Origin: Anaerosacchariphilus polymeriproducens
Lineage (GTDB): Bacteria; Bacillota; Clostridia; Lachnospirales; Lachnospiraceae
Length of the DNA stretch: 64,000 bases
Direction of reading: 5' to 3'
Assembly (NCBI RefSeq): GCF_003363435.1
Contig: NZ_QRCT01000012.1
Span: 124,001 to 188,000, forward strand
This document shows, piece after piece, positions 27,522 to 35,485 of the stretch. The notes beneath the pieces were generated by a model. That model saw only the letters and a program-made list of their open reading frames with translations. It did no database searches and had not been told where the DNA came from. Positions within the stretch are counted from its first letter, which is position 1, and every line of letters begins with the position of its first letter. A program made the position numbers and the translations under genes.

Positions 27522-28482
27522 AAGATTGAGATATAAAGAAGGTTTACGCAAAATGGTCAGAGAAACCAGAATGGACAAATCTTCTCTAATCTATCCACTT
27601 TTTGTGAAAGATGGAACGCAGATTCAAGAAGAAATTCCTTCAATGGTGGGTCAATACCGCTTTAGTGTGGATTGTCTGCCTTTTGAATTGGAACGTCTTT
27701 CAAAAGCAGGTATCAGTTCTGTAATGCTGTTTGGTATTCCAGAAGAGAAAGATGAAGCAGGGAGCCAGGCTTATCAGGAGAACGGCATCATACAAAGAGC
27801 TCTTAACGAAGCGAAAAAGCAGTTTCCCAATTTATATTACATTACGGATGTATGTCTATGTGAATATACATCAAATGGTCACTGTGGTCTGTTAAAAGGT
27901 GAAGAGGTTGATAATGATTCGACTTTAAGTTTATTAAGCAAAATAGCTCTTTCTCACGTAGAGGCTGGCGCAGATATGGTCGCACCATCTGATATGATGG
28001 ATGGAAGAGTCTTGGCAATCCGCAGAACATTAGATAAATATCATTATACCAGAGTTCCAATTTTATCGTATGCAGTGAAATATGCTTCTGCATTTTATGG
28101 GCCCTTCCGTGAAGCTGCTGGTTCGGCTCCTTCTTTTGGAGACCGTAAGAGTTATCAGATGGATTATCATAACCGTCGTGAAGGGATCAAAGAAGCGCTT
28201 CTGGATGTAGAAGAGGGGGCAGATATCATTATGGTGAAACCGGCTCTTTCATATCTAGATATTATTTCAGAAGTGTCCAAAGTAACAACAATACCGATTG
28301 CAGCTTATAGTGTGAGTGGAGAATATGCAATGGTAAAAGCAGCATCCCAAATGGGATGGATGGAAGAAGATAAGATGATTTGTGAAATGGCAGTCAGTAC
28401 TTTCCGCGCCGGAGCATCGGTCTATCTCACATATTTTGCTAAGGAATTGGCTCAATTTATGGACGAAGGGAGAATTGGTTAA
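27499..28482 (+). CDS. hemB: 5-aminolevulinate dehydratase (porphobilinogen synthase)
   Basis: Condenses two 5-aminolevulinates. The 327-residue protein has a Zn-type cysteine site (DVCLCEYTSNGHCG), the first active lysine in SYAVKYASAFYGPFREA and the Schiff-base lysine in IMVKPALSYLDI. ATG 27499 follows GGAGGAAG by 7 nt. The stop overlaps the hemL start (TAATG). Confidence 0.95.
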   Translation: MEMLKRPRRLRYKEGLRKMVRETRMDKSSLIYPLFVKDGTQIQEEIPSMVGQYRFSVDCLPFELERLSKAGISSVMLFGIPEEKDEAGSQAYQENGIIQRALNEAKKQFPNLYYITDVCLCEYTSNGHCGLLKGEEVDNDSTLSLLSKIALSHVEAGADMVAPSDMMDGRVLAIRRTLDKYHYTRVPILSYAVKYASAFYGPFREAAGSAPSFGDRKSYQMDYHNRREGIKEALLDVEEGADIIMVKPALSYLDIISEVSKVTTIPIAAYSVSGEYAMVKAASQMGWMEEDKMICEMAVSTFRAGASVYLTYFAKELAQFMDEGRIG

Positions 28483-29753
28483 TGAAATCAGAAGAATTAT
28501 TTGAGAAAGCGGTACAATTTATCCCCGGAGGTGTGAACAGTCCGGTACGTGCTTTTGGATCTGTTGGGGAGATCCCTCGTTTCATTAAAAAAGCAAAAGG
28601 TGCTTACGTCTATGATGTGGATCATAATAAATACTTAGATTACGTAGGTTCGTGGGGACCTATGATTCTAGGACATAATCGACCTGAGATCCTGGAAAGT
28701 GTAATCAAAGCCAGTGAAAGTGGTCTGAGTTTCGGAGCTGCCACAGCAAGAGAAGTAGAGATGGCGGAATTTATTTGTGAAAATATTCCTTCTATCGAGA
28801 TGGTTCGCATGGTCAATTCAGGAACAGAAGCAGTAATGAGTGCCATCCGAGTGGCGAGAGGCTATACAGGAAAAGATAAAATCATCAAATTTGAAGGCTG
28901 CTATCATGGACATTGCGATGCTATGCTGGTCAAAGCAGGTTCGGGTGTCATGACGAGCGGAGTACCGGATAGTGCAGGAGTACCTGTCGGTTGTGCGCAG
29001 GACACATTGACCGGAGTTTATAATGATTTGGCGAGCGTGCAACGTTTGATGGAAGAAAATGAAGGTTCCGTGGCGGCCTTGATTCTAGAACCGGTAGGAG
29101 CCAATATGGGGTTGGTTCCTCCCAAGGAAGGTTTTCTTCAAGGGGTAAGAGCCCTTTGCGATAAGCATAACGTGATTTTGATATTTGACGAAGTGATTAG
29201 CGGATTTCGTTTAGGTTTTACCGGAGCGCAGGGATTCTATCAGGTAGTGCCTGACCTTACTACGTATGGAAAAATTATTGGTGCTGGTATGCCGGTGGGA
29301 GCTTATGGAGGGAAAAAAGAAATTATGGAAATGGTTGCTCCTTTAGGCAACGTCTATCAGGCAGGCACATTGAGTGGAAACCCAATTGCAATGGCAGCAG
29401 GGCTTACCCAGTTAAAATTACTTCACAAACGTCCTCAAATATACAAAAGATTAGAAGAGCTGGGTGAAAAACTTTTTGGTGGAATTCAGAAAATTTTACA
29501 AGAATGTGAGGTGCCTTGTACTGTTAACTTTATAGGTTCTTTAGGATGCCTTTTCTTTACAGAAGAAATAGTGGTTGATTATACAACGGCAAAAAATTCA
29601 GACACGAAGTTGTTTTCCGAATTTTTTAAATATATGCTGGGACATAAGATTTATTTAGCACCATCGCAGTTCGAAGCTATGTTTATATCTTATGCTCATT
29701 CTGAAAAAGATGTGGATAAAACATTGGATTGTATACACAAATATTTTAAGTAG
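28482..29753 (+). CDS. hemL: Glutamate-1-semialdehyde 2,1-aminomutase
   Basis: PLP enzyme converting glutamate-1-semialdehyde to 5-aminolevulinate. The 423-residue protein has FIPGGVNSPVRAFG, FEGCYHGHCDAMLVKAGSG, LIFDEVISGFR and the PLP lysine in YGKIIGAGMPVGAYGG. Last gene of the ~22-kb operon; a 201-nt palindrome begins at the base after its TAG stop. Confidence 0.95.
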   Translation: MKSEELFEKAVQFIPGGVNSPVRAFGSVGEIPRFIKKAKGAYVYDVDHNKYLDYVGSWGPMILGHNRPEILESVIKASESGLSFGAATAREVEMAEFICENIPSIEMVRMVNSGTEAVMSAIRVARGYTGKDKIIKFEGCYHGHCDAMLVKAGSGVMTSGVPDSAGVPVGCAQDTLTGVYNDLASVQRLMEENEGSVAALILEPVGANMGLVPPKEGFLQGVRALCDKHNVILIFDEVISGFRLGFTGAQGFYQVVPDLTTYGKIIGAGMPVGAYGGKKEIMEMVAPLGNVYQAGTLSGNPIAMAAGLTQLKLLHKRPQIYKRLEELGEKLFGGIQKILQECEVPCTVNFIGSLGCLFFTEEIVVDYTTAKNSDTKLFSEFFKYMLGHKIYLAPSQFEAMFISYAHSEKDVDKTLDCIHKYFK

Positions 29754-29954
29754 GCAAGTTCCCCATCTGTTTTCTCTTTGGTTTCATGTATTAAGGGAAT
29801 CTAAGTTCTGCTTCCGGATGCAAAATACGTGTCTGGAAATCCCAAACTCGAGCAAGCTCTCAAACAGGTGGGATTTCCAGACAAATGCATCCAGATGCAG
29901 AACTAAGATTCCCTAAATACATTCAAGAAGGCGAGAAACAGATGGGGAACTTGC
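29754..29954. repeat. 201-nt near-perfect palindrome directly after hemL
   Basis: The two halves are reverse complements over about 90 nt each with few mismatches. Outer arms: GCAAGTTCCCCATCTGTTT (29754-29772) and its exact complement at 29936-29954. Middle arms: ATGTATT-AGGGAATCT-AGTTCTGC on the left against a matching right arm. Inner arms: GTCTGGAAATCCCA (29831-29844) and TGGGATTTCCAGAC (29869-29882). A small GAGC-AA-GCTC hairpin sits at the tip. No T run follows and no target-site duplication is clear. It could be a MITE, a long RNA hairpin that stabilises or ends the cob transcript, or a remnant of another element. Confidence 0.88.
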
Positions 29955-30039
29955 TTTCAATGGATTTTGGTTCCGCTTATTTTCTTAGTATACTCAACAA
30001 CATTTTTCACTAACGCTATGGCATTTTAATTACTATTCG

Positions 30040-30068
30040 TTTACATCTATTGGTAAATATTGTATACT
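30040..30068 (+). promoter_or_regulatory. Promoter of the Ig-like protein gene
   Basis: TTTACA (30040-30045), exactly 17 nt, TATACT (30063-30068). The start codon is 45 nt downstream. The rest of 29955-30112 shows no gene. Confidence 0.65.
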
Positions 30069-30112
30069 GTGATTGTTCAAAATAGGGGAGATATAATCAG
30101 AAAGGGATTTAA

Positions 30113-31192
30113 ATGAATATGAAAAGGATAAAGAGACTTATTATTACAACTTTTATGATTCTTGCTATAGTGGCACCCGCAGTCATGGTTTTGGAGGGAA
30201 CATCCATCACTACTTATGCGAAAAGTGCAAAACTAAGCAAAAAGAAAGCCACTCTTAAAGTTGGGAATTCTATGACACTAAAACTACGAAACTGCAAACA
30301 TAAAATAAAATGGACTTCATCAAACAGTAAGATTGTAAAGGTGAATGCACGTGGTAAAATATTTGCAAAAGGCGCTGGAACAGCTAAAATTAAGGCCAAA
30401 GTTGGGAAGTCTAATTATACATGCAAGGTAAAGGTAAATTTTAAAGACATTTCACTAACAACCGGTCAAAAATCCAAACTAAAAGTTAATGGCATTAATG
30501 CGAGTAAGGTAGCATGGAGTTCAAGTAACAAATCTATCGTTACAGTAAGGAATGGGAAAATTACTGCAAAAGCTGTAGGAACTTCAATTATTACTGCCAA
30601 AGTAGGAAAAAATAAGTACAAGGCCAAAATAAATGTTAGGAAAAAACAACCTGAATGGAAATCAAATTTTACTCTTGACGAAGTAGTTGATACTCCTGAT
30701 GGACTTCTAATAAAGGCAACTAGCTTAAAAGCAATTAAAAATGTTATGGCCAAAGTTGATTATTATAATTCAAATGGTAAACTTGTTTCTTACAATTGTA
30801 ATGATCAGGTATTTTGCGTCGCTTCAGGTGAAACTTTTTACTTGACAATTCCACATCCTATCGGTGAAAGTTATTCCAGTTGGAAAATAAATTTCATAAT
30901 ATATAATCTTCCGGGTGAATATAAAAGTCAAAAATCTAGTTTATCACTATTTAACCAATGGAAAAAAGATAATTATGAAGGAGTATCTGTTAGAAATAGT
31001 TCTAATAATAAAATTACTTTTGATCTCATTACAATCTATAAATATAAAGGGAAAATTGTTGGATTTTATAAAGATATAATGCGAGATATCGAAGCAAAAT
31101 CGGTAAAGAGCTATGATCATTTGATTTCTACCAAAGGATCTGTGTTTGATGAAACAGAATTTGTAATTACTGATACTGCATTAAGCGATTAA
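30113..31192 (+). CDS. Secreted protein with Ig-like (Big2) domains
   Basis: A 359-residue lysine-rich exported protein. Residues 1-37 are a signal peptide (charged start, hydrophobic LIITTFMILAIVAPAVMVL, cleavage after TYA or nearby). Two bacterial Ig-like Big2 domains follow (about 38-110 and 111-180), each with the WTSSNSKIV / WSSSNKSIV and GTAKIKAKVG / GTSIITAKVG pattern. The C-terminal half (about 185-359) is a separate beta-rich region I do not recognise. No LPXTG or other anchor is seen. Likely a surface or secreted adhesion-type protein. RBS AAAGGGA. Confidence 0.78.
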   Translation: MNMKRIKRLIITTFMILAIVAPAVMVLEGTSITTYAKSAKLSKKKATLKVGNSMTLKLRNCKHKIKWTSSNSKIVKVNARGKIFAKGAGTAKIKAKVGKSNYTCKVKVNFKDISLTTGQKSKLKVNGINASKVAWSSSNKSIVTVRNGKITAKAVGTSIITAKVGKNKYKAKINVRKKQPEWKSNFTLDEVVDTPDGLLIKATSLKAIKNVMAKVDYYNSNGKLVSYNCNDQVFCVASGETFYLTIPHPIGESYSSWKINFIIYNLPGEYKSQKSSLSLFNQWKKDNYEGVSVRNSSNNKITFDLITIYKYKGKIVGFYKDIMRDIEAKSVKSYDHLISTKGSVFDETEFVITDTALSD

Positions 31193-31256
31193 ACCTCGAT
31201 AAGTGAAAGTGAAACATTACCCCCTTAATGAACAAAATTTTATTTATATATAAACC

Positions 31257-31302
31257 AAAATCCCTTCTATGCAGATGAAAAATGCGTATAGAAGGGTTTT
31301 TG
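31257..31302 (+). terminator. Intrinsic terminator after the Ig-like protein gene
   Basis: CCCTTCTAT (31262-31270) pairs with ATAGAAGGG (31288-31296), with further GC(A) pairing inside, followed by TTTTTG. Confidence 0.85.
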
Positions 31303-31411
31303 TATTTTGAATTTTATATTTTAATAATCAACTTTCTTACATTTAATGTAAATTTAGCGCTGCCATAAAACAGATTTAACACAGGTTAAAATTATAAAAC
31401 AAAAGAGTCTG

Positions 31412-31457
31412 GTACTTTAGTCCCATTGACAGAATTAGCCTATTATAGGAAAATATA
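31412..31457 (+). promoter_or_regulatory. Shared promoter element, copy 1 (type VII cargo cluster)
   Basis: Ungapped alignment to 40435-40480 gives 34 of 46 identical, including AGTC-CATTGAC, GATTA-like and GAAAATATA blocks. Read as a promoter: TTGACA (31426-31431), 17 nt, GAAAAT (31449-31454). The conserved AGTCYCAT block overlapping the -35 suggests an activator or alternative factor. It lies 79 nt before the DUF4176 gene in the 343-bp gap 31193-31535, which holds no gene. Confidence 0.6.
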
Positions 31458-31535
31458 TATAATTGTGTAGATTAAAATCTAACCCAAATTTACAAATATT
31501 TAAAGAATTCTAAGGTTAATGAGGAGGATTATAAA

Positions 31536-32201
31536 GTGACGAAGGAACAACAGATGACATTATTGATTCAAGTGTTAGATAAAAAAGAGTATTTACCTGG
31601 AAAAATGAAGACAGGGCTTTATCATGTAGGAAATCGTTATTGGGGAAAAACTGATTATCTTTATCGTATGTATAAAGCTTTGCTTCAGCAGAAGCCAGAG
31701 TTTAGAGAGAATAATGAATTTATCTCATATGAGACAAGAGAGGATGGTTTATACTTTATTTGTGAAGAAGAGGAATTGCCAATTACCAGAAGAAAGTTAA
31801 AAAATCTACTTATCAGTTATATAGATGTGTGCGAAAAAATATTACCATTGGGAACGTTAGTTGAGTTGAAGTCTGAATTTATGAAAGAAGCAGCACCACA
31901 AGGAAGTGATAATTTAAAAATTATCATAACACATCGTTTCCTAGATTATACAGATTCTACCTATTTTCATTATGCAGGAGTACCATATCCGACAGGAATG
32001 CTGGGGAGTCAAAATGTGATTCATTTGAGTTCTGCATTGATTCAAAGTGTTATCCAGGAAGGATTTGCAGATGAGATGGAGGAGACCTATGTCCATCTTA
32101 TGAAAGAGGAATTTTTGGTAGACAGGGACATGCATTCTGTAGGATTTGCAACGGAAGAAGAAAAGAATGAGTTAAGAGAAAGGATGGAATCAAATGAGTG
32201 A
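31536..32201 (+). CDS. DUF4176 domain protein (type VII secretion-associated)
   Basis: A 221-residue cytoplasmic protein. The C-terminal half carries the DUF4176 pattern: LPLGTLVELKSEFM, an IIITHRFL strand and YFHYAGVPYPTGMLG. Such proteins occur at the head of LXG-toxin/type VII cargo clusters in Firmicutes; their role is unknown, perhaps chaperoning. Start is GTG 31536, 8 nt after GAGGAGG. Overlaps the next gene by 8 nt. No EssC, EsaA or other secretion machine gene is present in the window. Confidence 0.8.
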   Translation: MTKEQQMTLLIQVLDKKEYLPGKMKTGLYHVGNRYWGKTDYLYRMYKALLQQKPEFRENNEFISYETREDGLYFICEEEELPITRRKLKNLLISYIDVCEKILPLGTLVELKSEFMKEAAPQGSDNLKIIITHRFLDYTDSTYFHYAGVPYPTGMLGSQNVIHLSSALIQSVIQEGFADEMEETYVHLMKEEFLVDRDMHSVGFATEEEKNELRERMESNE

Positions 32202-32499
32202 GACAAAGAATACTAGATTAGATGTGACGGCGATGAATGAAGCAATCACACAATTAAGTCAGGCGTTAGAGGAGTTCAAAGGATATGATAAGAGTTATTT
32301 GAGAGAAATGGGAGAGGAACTTGATAGTTTCCAATCTGATTTTGCATCAAAAGCACAGGATTTATTAAAAAGTATGGAAGATACAGTTGCACCAAAGATG
32401 CTAGATAAAATGACGAAGTTTCGGGACGGATTGAAAGTAGTCAGAGATTTATTGGTAAATGTTGATGACGCATCAGCAAAAGCGATGACAAAGCAGTAA
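32194..32499 (+). CDS. Small helical WXG100-like protein (TIGR04197-type)
   Basis: A 101-residue, all-helical protein of the size and position of the small type VII partners (TIGR04197/SACOL2603-like) coded before LXG toxins. No WXG motif is present. Predicted two long helices (about 12-62 and 65-98) that could pair with the LXG N-terminus for secretion. Overlaps the DUF4176 gene by 8 nt. Confidence 0.68.
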   Translation: MSETKNTRLDVTAMNEAITQLSQALEEFKGYDKSYLREMGEELDSFQSDFASKAQDLLKSMEDTVAPKMLDKMTKFRDGLKVVRDLLVNVDDASAKAMTKQ

Positions 32500-32528
32500 A
32501 TGAGGATTAAGAAAGAAGGGGCGAAAAA

Positions 32529-32738
32529 ATGGGATTATATACAAAAGCGTATGCGGAAAGAATTGTGGAAGATTGTAAAAGTAATATAACTTCAGTAAAA
32601 CAGAATATAAGGAAGAATTTCAATGATATGGACTTCGAAAATGCGGTTCAAAAAGATCAAGTCGAATCCTATATAGCTAGTATGGAAGCGGAATGTAATA
32701 ACCTGATAGCAAAATTGGAAGGTTATAGTTTTGAATAA
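32529..32738 (+). CDS. Small helical LXG-partner protein
   Basis: A 69-residue acidic helical protein (AERIVEDCKSNITSVKQ, QVESYIASMEAECNNLIAKL). It lies 11 nt before the LXG toxin gene. By position it is likely a second targeting partner of the toxin, as with the paired Lap-type proteins of other LXG loci. No named family recognised. RBS GAAGGGG. Confidence 0.62.
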   Translation: MGLYTKAYAERIVEDCKSNITSVKQNIRKNFNDMDFENAVQKDQVESYIASMEAECNNLIAKLEGYSFE

Positions 32739-32749
32739 GGGGAGAAGTC

Positions 32750-33151
32750 ATGAAAAGAGACTTGAAGTTATATTTTGGAAAAACAGAGGCTATCGCATCG
32801 GATTTAAATGAATACTTAAGAGCAGTTACTACGATGGAAAAAGCATTAAGTAACGTTTGTAAGAAGTTAAAAAACTGTGAAGGTAAGTCTATTGATGCGA
32901 TATTGAATACCCAAGAGGATTTAGAAAAAGATATTAATAAGTGTAAAAGTGAAATTAAAGATCTCTATGAGTTATTTCAAGGTTATAACACGGACATGCA
33001 GAATATTATGTGGCCAAAGAACAAGGAAAACATGATGCGAGTAGACCGTAATGACATTTGGTGGAACAAATATCAGATTAGCCAGCAAGTAGAAGTCATA
33101 CATAATTTAAAAATTTCAATGCGAATTCCCAAGGGTATGCCTATGGTGTAA
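32750..33151 (+). CDS. LXG toxin, N-terminal part (frame broken)
   Basis: Codes the first ~120 residues of an LXG-type helical secretion domain (MKRDLKLYFGKTEAIASDLN, heptad-rich to about residue 95). Up to NLK the sequence is LXG-like; after residue 121 this frame gives a short unrelated tail and stops at 33151. The -1 frame continues naturally (NFNANSQGYAYGVNELTG) into the 33259-34485 reading frame, so the real product is a ~578-residue protein. The break lies in an A5 run at 33109-33113; one added A would restore the frame. Either a frameshift mutation, a sequencing error, or -1 programmed frameshifting. Confidence 0.75.
   Translation: MKRDLKLYFGKTEAIASDLNEYLRAVTTMEKALSNVCKKLKNCEGKSIDAILNTQEDLEKDINKCKSEIKDLYELFQGYNTDMQNIMWPKNKENMMRVDRNDIWWNKYQISQQVEVIHNLKISMRIPKGMPMV
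33106..33112 (+). other. In-frame T TTA AAA slippery heptamer at the LXG frame break
   Basis: The sequence TTTAAAA is read as aaT TTA AAA in the upstream frame, the classic X XXY YYZ form. A -1 slip moves ribosomes into exactly the frame that carries the rest of the toxin. I see no convincing downstream pseudoknot or upstream Shine-Dalgarno stimulator, so chance is possible. Confidence 0.5.
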
Positions 33152-33258
33152 ATGAACTGACAGGGAATGAAGATGATGAGGATATCAAAAAACAGCAAAG
33201 AAACGGTGCTAAAATAGATCAGATTTTTGATATTGTAGTACCTGCCAGTTACAATGTC

Positions 33259-34485
33259 TTGAAACAATACATGAATAACCTCGACAGTTTCCATGAAAAT
33301 AAAGTAATTCCTTTTGAAAATATGGATGATACCTATGCAGCAAAAGCGGGAAAACTATTAAAGACATATGAAGGAAATTTGGAGTGGTTTGTTAGAATTG
33401 TAGGGAAAGTCATGAAGGCAAGGGCTGATTTTGAAAATGGCGTAAGGAAGGCTCTTTGGGATTTGTTAGAAGGTCTAGTGACTCTTGGAGCAGGCTTGAT
33501 TGTATTTAATGCATCGGTCAACGTTTTAGCAGTCTGCAAGTTGTTAGATATGGATCCGCCTAAGTGGGCGTCTCACGCATACGAAAAAGGAATAGAATCA
33601 GCAAAAATGTTTGTCAGTCTCGAATGGATTCCGGCCATGGGTCAACAGATCATGGATTCTATCGAAGAAGATGGGATATTCTATGCAGCAGGTTATACAG
33701 TCGGTTCCATAATAGGTGCAAAAGGTCTGGATAAACTGGGAAAAGCTGCTAAAGTAGCTGCGAGGGGTACCAAAACTGCTTCCATTTTAGAAACCGCTAC
33801 CTGTGCAGATGACTTACTGAATGCAGGGCTAAATACAGTGGATGATTTATTAAATGCAGGCGTGAAGTCGCTTGATGATTTGGTTAAAGTTGGAGTCAAA
33901 TCGCTTGATGATTTGGCCAAAATCGGAATTAAATCTATTGATGATTTAGTAAAGATTGGTGTGAATTCTGCAGATGACCTTGTAAAGATAGGAGTCACTT
34001 CGGTGGAACAACTGAAGAAACTGGGAATAAATTCCATGGATGATTTAGCGAAGCTTGGTATTACATCAAATAAGGATTTGGCTAAGGTTGGTGTGAAGTC
34101 GGCGGAGGATTTTGTTAAGGGTGGCAGTAAGGCTAATATTGGTAATAAATTAGACTATTTATTTGGAAAAGCAAGGGGGAATAAGCATAATATTGAAAGA
34201 GCTAAAGCAATGAAGAAGGAATTGAGTAAAATAGGGATTCATGATACATCTTCTGGGAGAGAATATGTATCAAATCATTTGAAGAGTTTATTAAATGATT
34301 CTACTAATATTAGTAAAGTAGAAACTAGAAGTTATGTAGCAAAGGAACTGCCAGGTAAACCCGTTGTACAATATAATGCCACCACTAGGGAAAGTCTTCT
34401 AATGGGTCCAGGCGGAGCAGTTATGGTTGAGTCTGTTTGGGATGGAAACAGATTATTGACTGTTATAGTAAAAGGAGGGCATTAA
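33259..34485 (+). CDS. LXG toxin, middle and C-terminal part (frame open from 33106)
   Basis: This frame is open from 33106; the first ATG (33259) has no ribosome binding site, so independent translation is unlikely. From ATG 33259 there are 408 residues: rest of the helical LXG region (1-130), a glycine/alanine hydrophobic stretch (about 140-170), ten 11-residue repeats (184-293), and a C-terminal domain from about 297 (NKLDYLFGKARGNKHNIERA ... RESLLMGPGGAVMVESVW). Similar C-terminal tails occur in polymorphic toxins; I cannot name its activity. The next gene starts 1 nt later and is the likely immunity gene. Confidence 0.75.
   Translation: MKQYMNNLDSFHENKVIPFENMDDTYAAKAGKLLKTYEGNLEWFVRIVGKVMKARADFENGVRKALWDLLEGLVTLGAGLIVFNASVNVLAVCKLLDMDPPKWASHAYEKGIESAKMFVSLEWIPAMGQQIMDSIEEDGIFYAAGYTVGSIIGAKGLDKLGKAAKVAARGTKTASILETATCADDLLNAGLNTVDDLLNAGVKSLDDLVKVGVKSLDDLAKIGIKSIDDLVKIGVNSADDLVKIGVTSVEQLKKLGINSMDDLAKLGITSNKDLAKVGVKSAEDFVKGGSKANIGNKLDYLFGKARGNKHNIERAKAMKKELSKIGIHDTSSGREYVSNHLKSLLNDSTNISKVETRSYVAKELPGKPVVQYNATTRESLLMGPGGAVMVESVWDGNRLLTVIVKGGH
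33808..34137 (+). repeat. Ten tandem 33-nt repeats (11 residues each) in the toxin
   Basis: Ten copies of DDLxKxGxxSx, for example DDLVKVGVKSL, DDLAKIGIKSI, DDLVKIGVNSA, EQLKKLGINSM. Pattern and period match short helical solenoid-like repeats between the secretion and toxin domains. Copies differ by several bases each, so the array is old rather than recent. Confidence 0.88.
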
Positions 34486-34486
34486 T

Positions 34487-34990
34487 ATGACAGAGATAGA
34501 TATTCAAGTTTTTAGAGTTAGTAGTTTGGAAGAATTAGAAGAAACAGTTGATAAAGTTAATATATTTAAGTATGATGATGTACAGAACGAATTTAATGTT
34601 CTTACTATAGGTAAAGAAAAAAAAATTGGGATAACTTATTATAATTATGGAATAGATCCAGAAATTGTATGCGATAAGGATAATAAGGTTATATATGTTG
34701 GATTTGGGAAAAATCTTATGGTTATAAATACATCTGATGGTAAAGTATTGTCAGATGATAACTTGCAATCAATATTTTATGAATTCTTAACAGATTCAAA
34801 AGGAGAAAGAATATATATAATATGTGAATTGGATGTATATTGTTATAATTTAAATGCGGTACTTTGGAATATTGGCTTTAAAGATATTATTAATGATTAT
34901 AGTATAGTGGATGATAAAAGAATTTATATTTCATGTGATGATGGTACAGATATATATCTTTCATTAGATAATGGTAGTGTGTTAGAATAA
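34487..34990 (+). CDS. Putative immunity protein for the LXG toxin
   Basis: A 167-residue acidic, beta-rich cytoplasmic protein starting 1 nt after the toxin stop, with AGGAGGG as ribosome binding site. Position (immediately after the variable toxin tip) is the evidence; no family recognised. Segments such as KVIYVGFGKNLMVINTSDGK and KRIYISCDDGTDIYLSLDNG look like propeller-type strands. AT-rich (about 27% GC by eye), which fits laterally acquired cassettes. Confidence 0.65.
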   Translation: MTEIDIQVFRVSSLEELEETVDKVNIFKYDDVQNEFNVLTIGKEKKIGITYYNYGIDPEIVCDKDNKVIYVGFGKNLMVINTSDGKVLSDDNLQSIFYEFLTDSKGERIYIICELDVYCYNLNAVLWNIGFKDIINDYSIVDDKRIYISCDDGTDIYLSLDNGSVLE

Positions 34991-35031
34991 TTACTTTATT
35001 AATTGAATGATAGAATAAATATTGAAGAAAT

Positions 35032-35351
35032 ATGCATATTACTTATAACGGGATGACTTGGCCAAATATTACATCAATATGAAATGCTATTTTCGTTCAA
35101 GATACAGCAAAAGAATTTATTAATACAGCCAGAAAAATATTTTATAATAAGATGGAAGGGATTGTGTTGTACTTAATTTTGATAGAGGACATTTTGGATG
35201 TTATATATCTAATGGTGATGATGCAATTTCAGTAGAATGAAATCAACATTGGGACGATAATATTAATCTGACTGAGTTTTGGTCAGATATTGATCAACAA
35301 TTAAAGCTGAGAATACCTGATAAATTTATAGAAGCTAATGGTTGGAAATAG
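35032..35351 (+). pseudogene. Decayed immunity-like gene
   Basis: Starting at ATG 35032, two stretches in different frames read as one protein: MHITYNGMTWPNITSI, a TGA, NAIFVQDTAKEFINTARKIF, then after a frame change near 35158 VVLNFDRGHFGCYISNGDD, a second TGA (35238), NQHWDDNINLTEFWSDID and RIPDKFIEANGWK. Both stops could be TGG to TGA changes. It lies in the 495-bp gap 34991-35485 and looks like a relic of another toxin/immunity cassette. Other genes here use TGA as a normal stop, so this is decay, not recoding. Confidence 0.65.
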
Positions 35352-35485
35352 AAAATTAATTTAAATCAAAATTGTCTGTGAAAGCCGTCTTGTTGAATAT
35401 AAAAATATAAGTTAGTAATTTTATTATTTAAGCAGTTTATTTAGCTATCTAATTCGATATTATTGAAAGCTTTAGGAGGTTTAAA

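Noticed and set aside
29692-29916. Small open frame through the end of hemL and the palindrome
   Set aside because: It overlaps hemL in another frame and enters the palindrome; no ribosome binding site and no sensible product.
29754-29954. Integron attC site or CRISPR-like array
   Set aside because: Outer arms lack the GTTRRRY/RYYYAAC core sites, no gene cassettes or integrase are near, and there is only one palindrome, not spaced repeats.
33808-34137. CRISPR array from the 33-nt period
   Set aside because: The period is a protein repeat in an open reading frame with no unique spacers.
34117-34485. Specific enzymatic class for the LXG toxin tip
   Set aside because: The tail looks like known polymorphic-toxin ends, but I see no motif that identifies nuclease, NADase or pore-forming activity, so none is named.
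35032-35351. TGA read as tryptophan (alternative genetic code or recoding)
   Set aside because: Other genes in the window end in TGA (for example the precorrin-2 dehydrogenase and cbiF neighbours), and this locus also has a frameshift, so decay explains it.
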